Made by a program: the position numbers and the translations under genes. A DNA stretch of 12,283 bases from Vulcanimicrobiota bacterium (GTDB lineage: Bacteria > Vulcanimicrobiota > Vulcanimicrobiia > Vulcanimicrobiales > Vulcanimicrobiaceae), in assembly GCA_003167055.1 (NCBI GenBank), contig PMUE01000048.1, positions 1-12,283 on the forward strand. The letters are read 5' to 3'. The notes under the pieces were generated by a model. It saw only the letters and a program-made list of their open reading frames with translations, ran no database searches and was not told where the DNA came from. This document shows, piece after piece, positions 6,579 through 12,283 of the stretch (positions within the stretch are counted from its first letter, which is position 1; every line of letters starts with the position of its first letter).

Positions 6579-7404
6579 CAAAAAGCCCTGGGAGCCGGAG
6601 ATCGAGGTCGACGCGCGGCTCGCGCAACGACTGATCGCCGCGCAATTTCCGCACCTCGCGGACGCCCCGGTGCGCCGCATCGGCGCGGGCTGGGACAATG
6701 CCGCCTTTTTGGTCGACGAGCACCTCGTCTTTCGCTTTCCGCAACGCGCGATCGCGGCTCCCCTGATGCCCAAAGAACTCGGGGCACTCCCGTTCATCGC
6801 GCCGCAGGTACCGTATCCGATTCCCACGCCGCGCTACGCGGGCGGACCGAGCGACGAGTTTCCGTGGCACTTCGGCGGCTATGAAATCTTACTCGGTGTG
6901 AGCGCGTGTTCGCGCGACCTTTCCGACGAGGATCGGCGACAGCTCGCCGGCGATCTCGGGCGTTTCCTGCGCGCGCTCCACGACATCGATCCGGCACCGC
7001 TGCGCGACGCAGGGCTTCCCGACGATACGATCGGCAAGCTCGACCCCTCGCGACTCAAGGTCGACGAGCCTCCACTGGCAGGCTCGCTGCGCGTCGTTCA
7101 CGGCGATCTCTATGCTCGCCATCTCTTGCTCGATCAGCGCAATCGTCTCTGTGGTGTCATCGACTGGGGTGACGTGCACTACGGACTTCCGGCGGTCGAC
7201 CTTTCGGTCGTCCACATGATGATCCCGGTTGAATTTCACGACGAGTTTTTCGCGGTGTACGGCGCGGTCGACGAACGCGCGTGGCGATTCGCGCGCTATC
7301 GGGCGCGCCACCATGCGACGTACACGCTCGAATCCGCGGTCGCTCGGAGCGATCAACGGTTGCAGCAGGCGTGCGAGCTCGCGCGCCGGTACGCCTCGAC
7401 ATGA
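6562..7404 (+). CDS. Aminoglycoside phosphotransferase (APH)-fold small-molecule kinase
   Basis: This 280-residue protein has the APH/choline kinase fold, which transfers phosphate from ATP to a small molecule. The N-lobe contains RRIGAGWDNAAFLVDEHLVFRFP (residues 38-60), the nucleotide loop followed by the strand where the usual lysine is replaced by Arg58. The catalytic loop is VVHGDLYARHLLLD (178-191) with Asp182 as catalytic base; the usual asparagine of HGDxxxxN is His187. The metal-binding segment is VIDWGDVHYGLPAVDL (199-214). ATG at 6562 gives a 17-base overlap with the preceding PLP enzyme gene and has no clear Shine-Dalgarno sequence. The stop overlaps the next start as ATGA. The substrate is unknown; a resistance role should not be assumed, since most relatives phosphorylate metabolites. 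Confidence 0.9.
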   Translation: MHSGADKKPWEPEIEVDARLAQRLIAAQFPHLADAPVRRIGAGWDNAAFLVDEHLVFRFPQRAIAAPLMPKELGALPFIAPQVPYPIPTPRYAGGPSDEFPWHFGGYEILLGVSACSRDLSDEDRRQLAGDLGRFLRALHDIDPAPLRDAGLPDDTIGKLDPSRLKVDEPPLAGSLRVVHGDLYARHLLLDQRNRLCGVIDWGDVHYGLPAVDLSVVHMMIPVEFHDEFFAVYGAVDERAWRFARYRARHHATYTLESAVARSDQRLQQACELARRYAST

Positions 7405-8906
7405 TCTACGCGATTGTTGCCGTCCTTGCGATGCTTGTCGCGCAAGCTACCGTGCAACCGGCGCCATCGCCTTCGATTACGCCCGACGTGCCCGTCTATG
7501 TCGGGAATCCCGCTACGCACTTCACCGTCGAACAACGGATCGAGGGCTTCGATCCCGACGGGAAGGCGCGTTTGCTGCTGGTCGCGCATTTTTTGGACGC
7601 GCAGAATCAACCAACGACGATCCTGGCCAACAGCGATCTCGACTGGACGGCGGATCGCGGGCACGTGCAGTGGCAAAACCGGATGCGTTACGGCTCGCCT
7701 GCAGCGGTCGTGCTCGTCGACACCGACGGCCCGATCGTCGCCACGATTCACGCGAATAAGCCGGCCATCGGAACGGTCGTCGTGCATGCCGACACGCATA
7801 CCTGGACGCAGCCGCGCGTCGTCGCCGAAGCGCTCGGACCACACCTCGTGCAACTCGGCTGGTTTCCGCTCGCTACGTTGCCCGTACATCTCGTTCGCAT
7901 TGACGGTCACGGTACGCGTGTACCGATCGCGACCGTACCGGCGGGCTCGTCGACCTATCGCGACACCACCGTGCGACCCGGCGCGCAGTATCGCTACGTC
8001 GTAATCCAGGGTAACAGCGTCGCGCAGCCACCGCCGGTGACCGTGCCGGGACCGCTCCCTGCGACGAGTATCGACGACGCGAGCGGGAAAGGCATATGGC
8101 TCTACTGGTCGGTCAATCCGCTTGACGACAACTACTACGGCAAACTGGATCCTAGCGTGATCGTCGATCAAGCGGTGAAGGCGGGCTTGCACTACGTCGA
8201 GCTGCGCACGGCCTACGGCGCGCACTGGCTGATTCCGCCCTCGGCCAAACCGACGATCGATGCGATCGTCGACGGCTTAGCCGCGCACGGGATCGTGCCG
8301 ATGGGCTGGACCGTTCCTCGCGAGGTGACGTTCGAAGATCTCGCGACCTCGATGCGCACGATCCACTATCGCACCGCGCGGGGTACGCCGTTGCGCGGAA
8401 TCGCGATCGACCTCGAACGCGGCGACGATTTCTTGGGCGCCGATCCTCACGGGCTCGCCGCGCTGTGGATGTACGAACACTATCTGCGCGAGGCCGTCGG
8501 GCCGCACTATTTGATCGTCGCGACCGTCGAAGATCCGTCGTTCGAACACCTCGACAATACAAAATATCCGTTCCGTGAGATCGCGCGCGATGCCGACGTG
8601 TTGCAACCAATGGCCTATTGGCGCATGATGGCGCGGCATGTCACGATATCTCCCGATACCGTTCGCGAGATGCTGCAGCGCTCGTACACGACGCTGCTCG
8701 CGCAAGCCGGACGCACGATGCCCGTCTCGATCGGCGGGCAGACAACGGCGGATGGGCGCAACGGCTATCCGCCGGCTGATGAGATCACGGCGAGCTTAGA
8801 AGCGAGCAAAGCAGCGGGCGCGATCGGCGAATGCTTCTTCGATTGGGACGGAACCCAGTCGTATCAGTGGAACGCGATCGGCGCGTTTCAGTGGGCGTTG
8901 AAATAG
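7401..8906 (+). CDS. Secreted protein with FnIII-like and glycosidase-like TIM-barrel domains
   Basis: I cannot assign this 501-residue protein to a named family. It begins with an export signal (YAIVAVLAMLVAQA, residues 3-16). Residues 30-140 are beta-rich and look like an Ig-like domain. Residues 146-215 resemble a fibronectin type III domain (GWFPLATLPVHLVRI, then YRDTTVRPGAQYRYVVI). Residues 231-500 show eight strand-like segments in TIM-barrel order: GIWLYWS, HYVELRTA, IVPMGWTVP, GIAIDLERG, YLIVATVEDPS, VLQPMAYWRMM, MPVSIGGQT and ECFFDWDG. Asp337 and Glu339 at the end of strand 4 and Asp481 and Asp483 on strand 8 are candidate catalytic or binding acids, as in many glycosidase barrels. 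The start ATG at 7401 overlaps the kinase stop by 4 bases. Polysaccharide or peptidoglycan as substrate is an inference. Confidence 0.82.
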   Translation: MIYAIVAVLAMLVAQATVQPAPSPSITPDVPVYVGNPATHFTVEQRIEGFDPDGKARLLLVAHFLDAQNQPTTILANSDLDWTADRGHVQWQNRMRYGSPAAVVLVDTDGPIVATIHANKPAIGTVVVHADTHTWTQPRVVAEALGPHLVQLGWFPLATLPVHLVRIDGHGTRVPIATVPAGSSTYRDTTVRPGAQYRYVVIQGNSVAQPPPVTVPGPLPATSIDDASGKGIWLYWSVNPLDDNYYGKLDPSVIVDQAVKAGLHYVELRTAYGAHWLIPPSAKPTIDAIVDGLAAHGIVPMGWTVPREVTFEDLATSMRTIHYRTARGTPLRGIAIDLERGDDFLGADPHGLAALWMYEHYLREAVGPHYLIVATVEDPSFEHLDNTKYPFREIARDADVLQPMAYWRMMARHVTISPDTVREMLQRSYTTLLAQAGRTMPVSIGGQTTADGRNGYPPADEITASLEASKAAGAIGECFFDWDGTQSYQWNAIGAFQWALK

Positions 8907-9742
8907 TTGACGAGGTTTGCGGATTCGTCGACCTCGACGTCGATCTCGCCCTTTGCGGACGAGAGAATCGTCGTGACGCCCGGCCCGTGCCCGGCGACGA
9001 ACGAACTGCCGTGGACGACAACACCGACCGAGATCGCGCCGCTGCGATAGATTCGCCCAAACGAGTTGTCGGCATCGCTGATGGCGACGACGTCACCGAG
9101 GCGCAACTCGCGCAGGCCGTGCTTTTCGGAAAGTTTGTCGTCGAAGGTCTGAATGTCGTAATCGCCGCGTACCACCGTCGAGCGCCCTAAGCCTGAACCC
9201 ATGACCGCGGCCGGCACGATGCGGGCCACGCGCGCGCGCAAACGTCCGCCCGCAATCTCCATTCCCATACGATGCACGAGGTCCGGGTCGAGATTGAAGG
9301 CGAGCACATCCGGAAGGTCGAGGAGACGCAAACCGAGTCCGCACGACCACACCGTGATTTTGTCGCCGATCGTCATCCGGCGCATGACCTCCGGCGAGAA
9401 GTCGATCATTACGTGTTCGACGCCGCCGTGCTTGCCCGTTACACGCCCACGTTCGCCTTTGGCATCGCCGGAAGAAACGACGGCTTCGTTACCGATACAC
9501 GACAGGACGTTGAGCGAGGTGTTGAGACGATCGTCGGGATGCCGCACGGTGACGGCCGGCTCGATGTGATCGGCCAGGAACGCGAACGCCGAGTCGCCGA
9601 CGCGCACGTTTGGTGTGATGCCGCCGACCGACGGAACGATAAACGGCCGGCCGTCGAAACTCACATCGTACAGCCCGGTGTTGATGAGTGTTGGAGCGAC
9701 CTCGCCGGTCACGGCGCAGATCACCAGCTCTTCGCGGTTCAT
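8888..9742 (-). CDS. DUF4438 family protein of unknown function
   Basis: This 284-residue protein resembles DUF4438 proteins, which occur in Thermotogae and other bacteria and have no known role. Features include the N-terminal strand LVICAVTGEVAPTL (6-19), GRPFIVPSVGGITPNVRVGD (31-50), VTGKHGGVEHVMIDFS (101-116), a conserved-looking Gly-rich GSGLGRS (182-188), LRLGDVVAISDADNSFGR (213-230), and near the C-terminus HGPGVTTILSS (252-262). There is no signal peptide or membrane segment. ATG at 9742 has no good Shine-Dalgarno sequence; an in-frame TTG at 9754 follows a GGAG by 8 bases and is a real alternative. The 3' end overlaps that of the convergent barrel gene by 19 bases. The gene is divergent from queD, with 57 bases between them. 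Confidence 0.85.
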   Translation of the reverse strand: MNREELVICAVTGEVAPTLINTGLYDVSFDGRPFIVPSVGGITPNVRVGDSAFAFLADHIEPAVTVRHPDDRLNTSLNVLSCIGNEAVVSSGDAKGERGRVTGKHGGVEHVMIDFSPEVMRRMTIGDKITVWSCGLGLRLLDLPDVLAFNLDPDLVHRMGMEIAGGRLRARVARIVPAAVMGSGLGRSTVVRGDYDIQTFDDKLSEKHGLRELRLGDVVAISDADNSFGRIYRSGAISVGVVVHGSSFVAGHGPGVTTILSSAKGEIDVEVDESANLVNYFNAH

Positions 9743-9799
9743 ACGTAAGGACAACGGACTCGCTCCCCGCGGGCGCGAACCACCCGGTCAAGCTCTCTT

Positions 9800-10174
9800 A
9801 TGCAAATTCGAAAGCACTTCCGCTTTGAAGCGGCCCATGTACTTCCGCATCACCCCGGCAAATGTGCCCGCCTGCACGGCCATTCCTACCGGCTCGAGGT
9901 CGCGGTGCGCGGACCTTTACAGTCCGAGGGTCCGGCACGCGGCATGATCGCCGATTTCGACACCATCAAGACGGTGGTGCGCTCTGAGGCCGTCGACGTA
10001 CTGGATCACCAAAACCTCAATGATTTCATCGACAATCCGACCGCCGAGCAGATCGTGATGTGGATCTGGCGTCGGCTCGATCCGCAGCTGGACGGACTCG
10101 ACGAGCTCGTACTCTGGGAAACACCGACGAGCTGTGCGGTGCTGCGCCGTTCCGATTTCGGGCCCGGAGCGTAA
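9800..10174 (+). CDS. queD: 6-carboxy-5,6,7,8-tetrahydropterin synthase
   Basis: QueD converts 7,8-dihydroneopterin triphosphate to 6-carboxytetrahydropterin, an early step to 7-deazaguanine and queuosine. The 124-residue protein has the family's usual length. The zinc ligands are His13 (FEAAH), His26 and His28 (LHGHSYRL), and the catalytic cysteine is Cys22. His70 in LDHQNLND and Glu107 in WETPTS complete the active site. The protein is cytoplasmic. No Shine-Dalgarno sequence precedes the ATG. No preQ1 riboswitch-like pseudoknot is seen in the 57-base upstream gap. It is 15 bases upstream of queE, the next enzyme of the pathway. The fold is shared with eukaryotic PTPS, but the Cys motif and the queE neighbour support QueD. 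Confidence 0.95.
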   Translation: MQIRKHFRFEAAHVLPHHPGKCARLHGHSYRLEVAVRGPLQSEGPARGMIADFDTIKTVVRSEAVDVLDHQNLNDFIDNPTAEQIVMWIWRRLDPQLDGLDELVLWETPTSCAVLRRSDFGPGA

Positions 10175-10189
10175 CGGGCGCTCATTGCG

Positions 10190-10765
10190 ATGTTACAGCT
10201 CGCGGAGATCTTCTATAGCATCCAAGGTGAAGGAACGTGGAGCGGCACACCCGCGGTTTTTGTGCGTCTGGCGGGTTGTAATCTCGCGTGCGATTTCTGC
10301 GACACCGACTACTCGTTGAAGTTCTTCGCCGATGTCGACGACGTCGTGCGTGCCGTTCGTGCCGAGGGCGGCGATTGCCCGATGGTCATTCTCACCGGAG
10401 GCGAACCGCTTGCGCAAGCCGAGACACCGGCGCTCATCGAGGCGCTGCGGCGCGACGGCCGCCGCGTACACATCGAATCGAACGGTACCATCTTTACCGA
10501 ATTGCCCGACGACGTGTGGCTCTGCGTGTCGCCCAAGGAGCGCGTTGATCCACGGATGGCGCAGCGCGCCAACGAAGCCAAGCTGATCGTGGACGAGCGT
10601 GTTCCCGAAGAACATTTCGCACTCTTTACCGATAAGCCGGTCATTCTGCTCCAACCCGAAGGCAATAAGCGCAAGAACGTGGAGATCGCGCTCGAATATG
10701 CCAAAGCACACCCGGCGCGGTTTCGCCTTTCCCTCCAAACGCATAAGATGATCGGGGTCCGATGA
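10190..10765 (+). CDS. queE: 7-carboxy-7-deazaguanine synthase (radical SAM)
   Basis: QueE turns 6-carboxytetrahydropterin into 7-carboxy-7-deazaguanine with a radical SAM mechanism. The 191-residue protein is a little short for the family but has all parts: substrate-binding FYSIQGEGTWSGTPAVFVR (8-26), the [4Fe-4S] motif CNLACDFC with Cys30, Cys34 and Cys37, TGGEPL (69-74) for SAM binding, ESNGT (96-100), SPK (114-116), and QTHK (183-186) near the end. The ATG at 10190 has no strong Shine-Dalgarno sequence. The stop overlaps the mqnB start as ATGA, so translation is probably coupled. QueC, which would continue the pathway to preQ0, is not in the window. Confidence 0.95.
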   Translation: MLQLAEIFYSIQGEGTWSGTPAVFVRLAGCNLACDFCDTDYSLKFFADVDDVVRAVRAEGGDCPMVILTGGEPLAQAETPALIEALRRDGRRVHIESNGTIFTELPDDVWLCVSPKERVDPRMAQRANEAKLIVDERVPEEHFALFTDKPVILLQPEGNKRKNVEIALEYAKAHPARFRLSLQTHKMIGVR

Positions 10766-11379
10766 TTCTTCTCGTGAGCGCGGTTGCCCAAGAACTCGAC
10801 TGGCTCGGGCCGCGTGCCGGCGTCGAAACGCTGGTTTCGGGACTTGGTCCCGTCGACGCGGCGGCACGGGTGGCACGCGCGCTCTTCGCAAAGCACTACG
10901 ACGTGGTGATCAATGCGGGTATCGCGGGCGCTTTCCCCGGCGTTGCACACGTCGGCGACGGGGTGGTGGTCGGCGAAGAGTTATTCGAGTTGCAACAGGA
11001 GACCGGAGCGCCGCTCGTCTTGCCGCCGGGCAACCTCATCGCCGATCGCGTACCTGCCGACGCGCAATTGATCGAAGCGATTACCTCGCTAGGATTTCCG
11101 CTGGTTCGTGGGATCACCGTGTCGCACGTGACGTCAACGGATGCCACCGCGCAACGTTTGCGCGCACGCGGCGCCGAGATCGAATCGATGGAAGGGTTCG
11201 CCGTGCTGCGTGCAGCGCAACTCGCCAACGTACCGGCAATCGAGCTGCGCGGCATTTCGAATATCGTCGGCGATCGCGCCAACGGCGAGTGGGATTTCGC
11301 CGCCGGGATTACCGGCCTGCGCCGCGTGCTCAATGCGACCCTCGATCTTCTGCACACCACGCCCGCCCATGCCGACTAG
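10762..11379 (+). CDS. mqnB: Futalosine hydrolase
   Basis: MqnB splits futalosine into hypoxanthine and dehypoxanthinyl futalosine in the futalosine pathway to menaquinone. The 205-residue protein is a nucleoside phosphorylase/nucleosidase-fold enzyme. It has the short N-terminal strand ILLVSAVAQEL, NAGIAGAF (51-58), the ribose-binding ESMEGFAV (141-148) and RGISNIVGDR (163-172) in the place of the nucleobase-binding loop. The SN-containing loop and the following mqnD gene separate it from MTA/SAH nucleosidase, its nearest alternative. The start overlaps the queE stop by 4 bases and the end overlaps mqnD by 11 bases. The use of MqnB implies the branch through futalosine rather than through MqnX-type direct 6-amino-deoxyfutalosine hydrolysis alone. 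Confidence 0.92.
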   Translation: MILLVSAVAQELDWLGPRAGVETLVSGLGPVDAAARVARALFAKHYDVVINAGIAGAFPGVAHVGDGVVVGEELFELQQETGAPLVLPPGNLIADRVPADAQLIEAITSLGFPLVRGITVSHVTSTDATAQRLRARGAEIESMEGFAVLRAAQLANVPAIELRGISNIVGDRANGEWDFAAGITGLRRVLNATLDLLHTTPAHAD

Positions 11380-12217
11380 CGCCGTTCGAACGTACGCACT
11401 CGCGTATTCGCCGTGCCCCAACGACACCTATATCTTTGCCGCGCTGACCAACGGCTTGCTCGGCGACGCGCCGGCCGTCCGAGTGCACTTCGCCGACATC
11501 GAGGAACTCAACGCTGCGGCCGCGCGCGCCGAATTTGAACTAACCAAGGTCAGTTACGGCGCGATTCCTTACCTGATGGACAACTACCGCATCCTGCGCT
11601 CGGGCGGCGCGCTCGGACGCGGCTGCGGACCGCTCGTGGTGACACGCCCCGGCGTCGCGTCGAAGCTCCGCGACCTTCGCGACCTTCGCGTCGCGATTCC
11701 CGGCGAGCGCACGACGGCGTTCATGCTGCTGCAATTAGCCTTGGGCTCGCGCCCGCAGACAACCCAGATGCGCTTCGATGCGATCATTCCCGCAGTTGCC
11801 GGGGGTGAGGTCGACGCGGGGCTGATCATTCACGAATCCCGCTTCACCTATCAAAACGCCGGACTGGTCAGCGTCGCCGATCTCGGCGATTGGTGGGAGT
11901 CGGTAACCGGCATGCCGATCCCGCTCGGCGCGATCCTGGCGCGCAACGATCTCGGCGCGGAACGCGCACGGGCTATCGACGACGCGATACGCGCGAGCCT
12001 GCAATTTGCGCGGACGAATCCCGAGGCGATCATGCCGTTCGTGCGCGAGCACGCATTCGAGATGAGCGACGACGTGATGCGTAAGCACATCGACCTGTAC
12101 GTGAACGACCACAGCAGCGATATCGGCGAGGACGGCATCGCTGCGGTCAACGAGCTTTTCGCCCGCGCTCGCGCGGCAGCGATCCTACAAGCCGATGCAG
12201 CGCCGCACTTTTCTTAG
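11369..12217 (+). CDS. mqnD: 1,4-dihydroxy-6-naphthoate synthase
   Basis: MqnD converts cyclic dehypoxanthinyl futalosine into 1,4-dihydroxy-6-naphthoate in menaquinone synthesis. The 282-residue protein has the periplasmic-binding-protein fold of this enzyme but no export signal. Signatures are LAYSPCPNDTYIF (11-23), LTKVSYGAIPYL (58-69), RVAIPGERTTAFMLL (107-121), and GLIIHESRFTY (151-161), where His155 matches the catalytic histidine of the Thermus enzyme. DLGDWWESVTGMPIPLGAI (171-189) is also strongly conserved. ATG at 11369 overlaps mqnB by 11 bases. A 9-base tandem duplication just before the RVAIPG strand adds one RDL unit. The stop lies 23 bases inside the next gene. MqnA, MqnC and MqnE are not in the window. 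Confidence 0.95.
   Translation: MPTSAVRTYALAYSPCPNDTYIFAALTNGLLGDAPAVRVHFADIEELNAAAARAEFELTKVSYGAIPYLMDNYRILRSGGALGRGCGPLVVTRPGVASKLRDLRDLRVAIPGERTTAFMLLQLALGSRPQTTQMRFDAIIPAVAGGEVDAGLIIHESRFTYQNAGLVSVADLGDWWESVTGMPIPLGAILARNDLGAERARAIDDAIRASLQFARTNPEAIMPFVREHAFEMSDDVMRKHIDLYVNDHSSDIGEDGIAAVNELFARARAAAILQADAAPHFS
11669..11690 (+). repeat. In-frame 9-bp tandem duplication within mqnD
   Basis: The unit CGCGACCTT occurs twice in direct tandem, followed by a partial third copy (CGCG). It encodes LRDLRDLRV at the loop before a conserved strand and keeps the frame. It looks like a slippage duplication in a tolerant linker. Confidence 0.8.
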
Positions 12218-12283
12218 GATCGCCGGCGCGTTACCGCTGCTGGCGGCAGCCGCGCCGCCGGCCAACGTCACGCTCGGCGACGA
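12195..12283 (+). CDS. N-terminus of a Tat-exported protein (3' truncated)
   Basis: The window ends inside this gene; 29 codons and two bases are present. The N-terminus MQRRTFLRIAG followed by ALPLLAAAAPPA is a textbook twin-arginine signal: RRTFLR matches the (S/T)RRxFLK pattern, the hydrophobic stretch is moderate and Ala-rich, and a plausible AxA-type cleavage site lies near residues 19-23. The mature part, beginning about PPANVTLGD, is too short to name a family. ATG at 12195 overlaps the mqnD stop by 23 bases, so it likely belongs to the same operon. The product is exported folded, which often means a cofactor-bearing protein or a hydrolase; which one cannot be told here. Confidence 0.8.
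   Translation, partial: MQRRTFLRIAGALPLLAAAAPPANVTLGD

Noticed and set aside
7281..7400. An extended N-terminus for the barrel protein.
   Set aside because: It reads through the kinase gene out of frame; the signal peptide starts at the ATG at 7401, which overlaps the kinase stop as ATGA.
8880..8912. Possible terminator hairpin TTTCA ... TGAAA at the barrel/DUF4438 junction.
   Set aside because: The stem is only 5 A/T-rich pairs with an 8-base loop and there is no run of T after it.
9743..9799. Riboswitch or promoter in the DUF4438-queD gap, including TTGACC on the minus strand and the palindrome CCCGCGGG.
   Set aside because: TTGACC has no -10 box at the right distance, the 8-base palindrome is expected in such GC-rich DNA, and no preQ1-type pseudoknot is seen.

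Overview
The window reads as chromosomal DNA of a GC-rich (roughly 60-65 % by eye), non-model bacterium with very compact gene packing. It makes menaquinone by the futalosine route (mqnB, mqnD), carries queuosine-type deazapurine genes (queD, queE), has a branched-chain 2-oxoacid dehydrogenase, and uses lipoprotein and Tat export. This fits an uncultured soil-type lineage such as Ca. Eremiobacterota or a related Terrabacteria group, but no marker here proves the phylum. Almost every base is coding: the longest gaps are about 52 and 57 bases, both between divergent genes. I see no RNA gene, insertion sequence, CRISPR array or convincing terminator.

Layout. (A) 2-2597, plus strand: the 3' end of an E1-beta gene, the complete E2 gene, and a small beta-propeller-like protein, packed as one operon. 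(B) 4645-2598, minus strand: a four-gene operon of ArsR-type regulator, SRPBCC/AHSA1 protein, short DUF2182 membrane protein and DUF899 thioredoxin-like protein. The first three are joined by GTGA stop/start overlaps; the last has a strong ribosome binding site. A near-consensus promoter and a 14-bp palindrome sit at the start of the arsR gene, so close to its ATG that the mRNA should be nearly leaderless. (C) 4698-8906, plus strand, divergent from B: a lipoprotein with repeated GAIG-like motifs, a PLP-dependent trans-sulfuration-family enzyme, a phosphotransferase of the aminoglycoside phosphotransferase fold, and a secreted protein with a probable TIM-barrel glycosidase-like domain, again with tiny gaps or overlaps. 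(D) 9742-8888, minus strand: a DUF4438 protein whose 3' end overlaps that of the barrel gene by 19 bases. (E) 9800-12283, plus strand: queD-queE-mqnB-mqnD and the first 29 codons of a Tat-exported protein.

How they work together. Region A oxidises branched-chain 2-oxoacids to acyl-CoA. Region B looks like a self-regulated stress or detoxification cassette of unknown substrate. In region E, QueD and QueE give two consecutive steps from dihydroneopterin triphosphate to 7-carboxy-7-deazaguanine, and MqnB and MqnD give two steps of the futalosine pathway; QueC, MqnA, MqnC and MqnE are not in the window. The least understood parts are the ArsR cassette, the barrel protein and the mixed operon C that ends with it.
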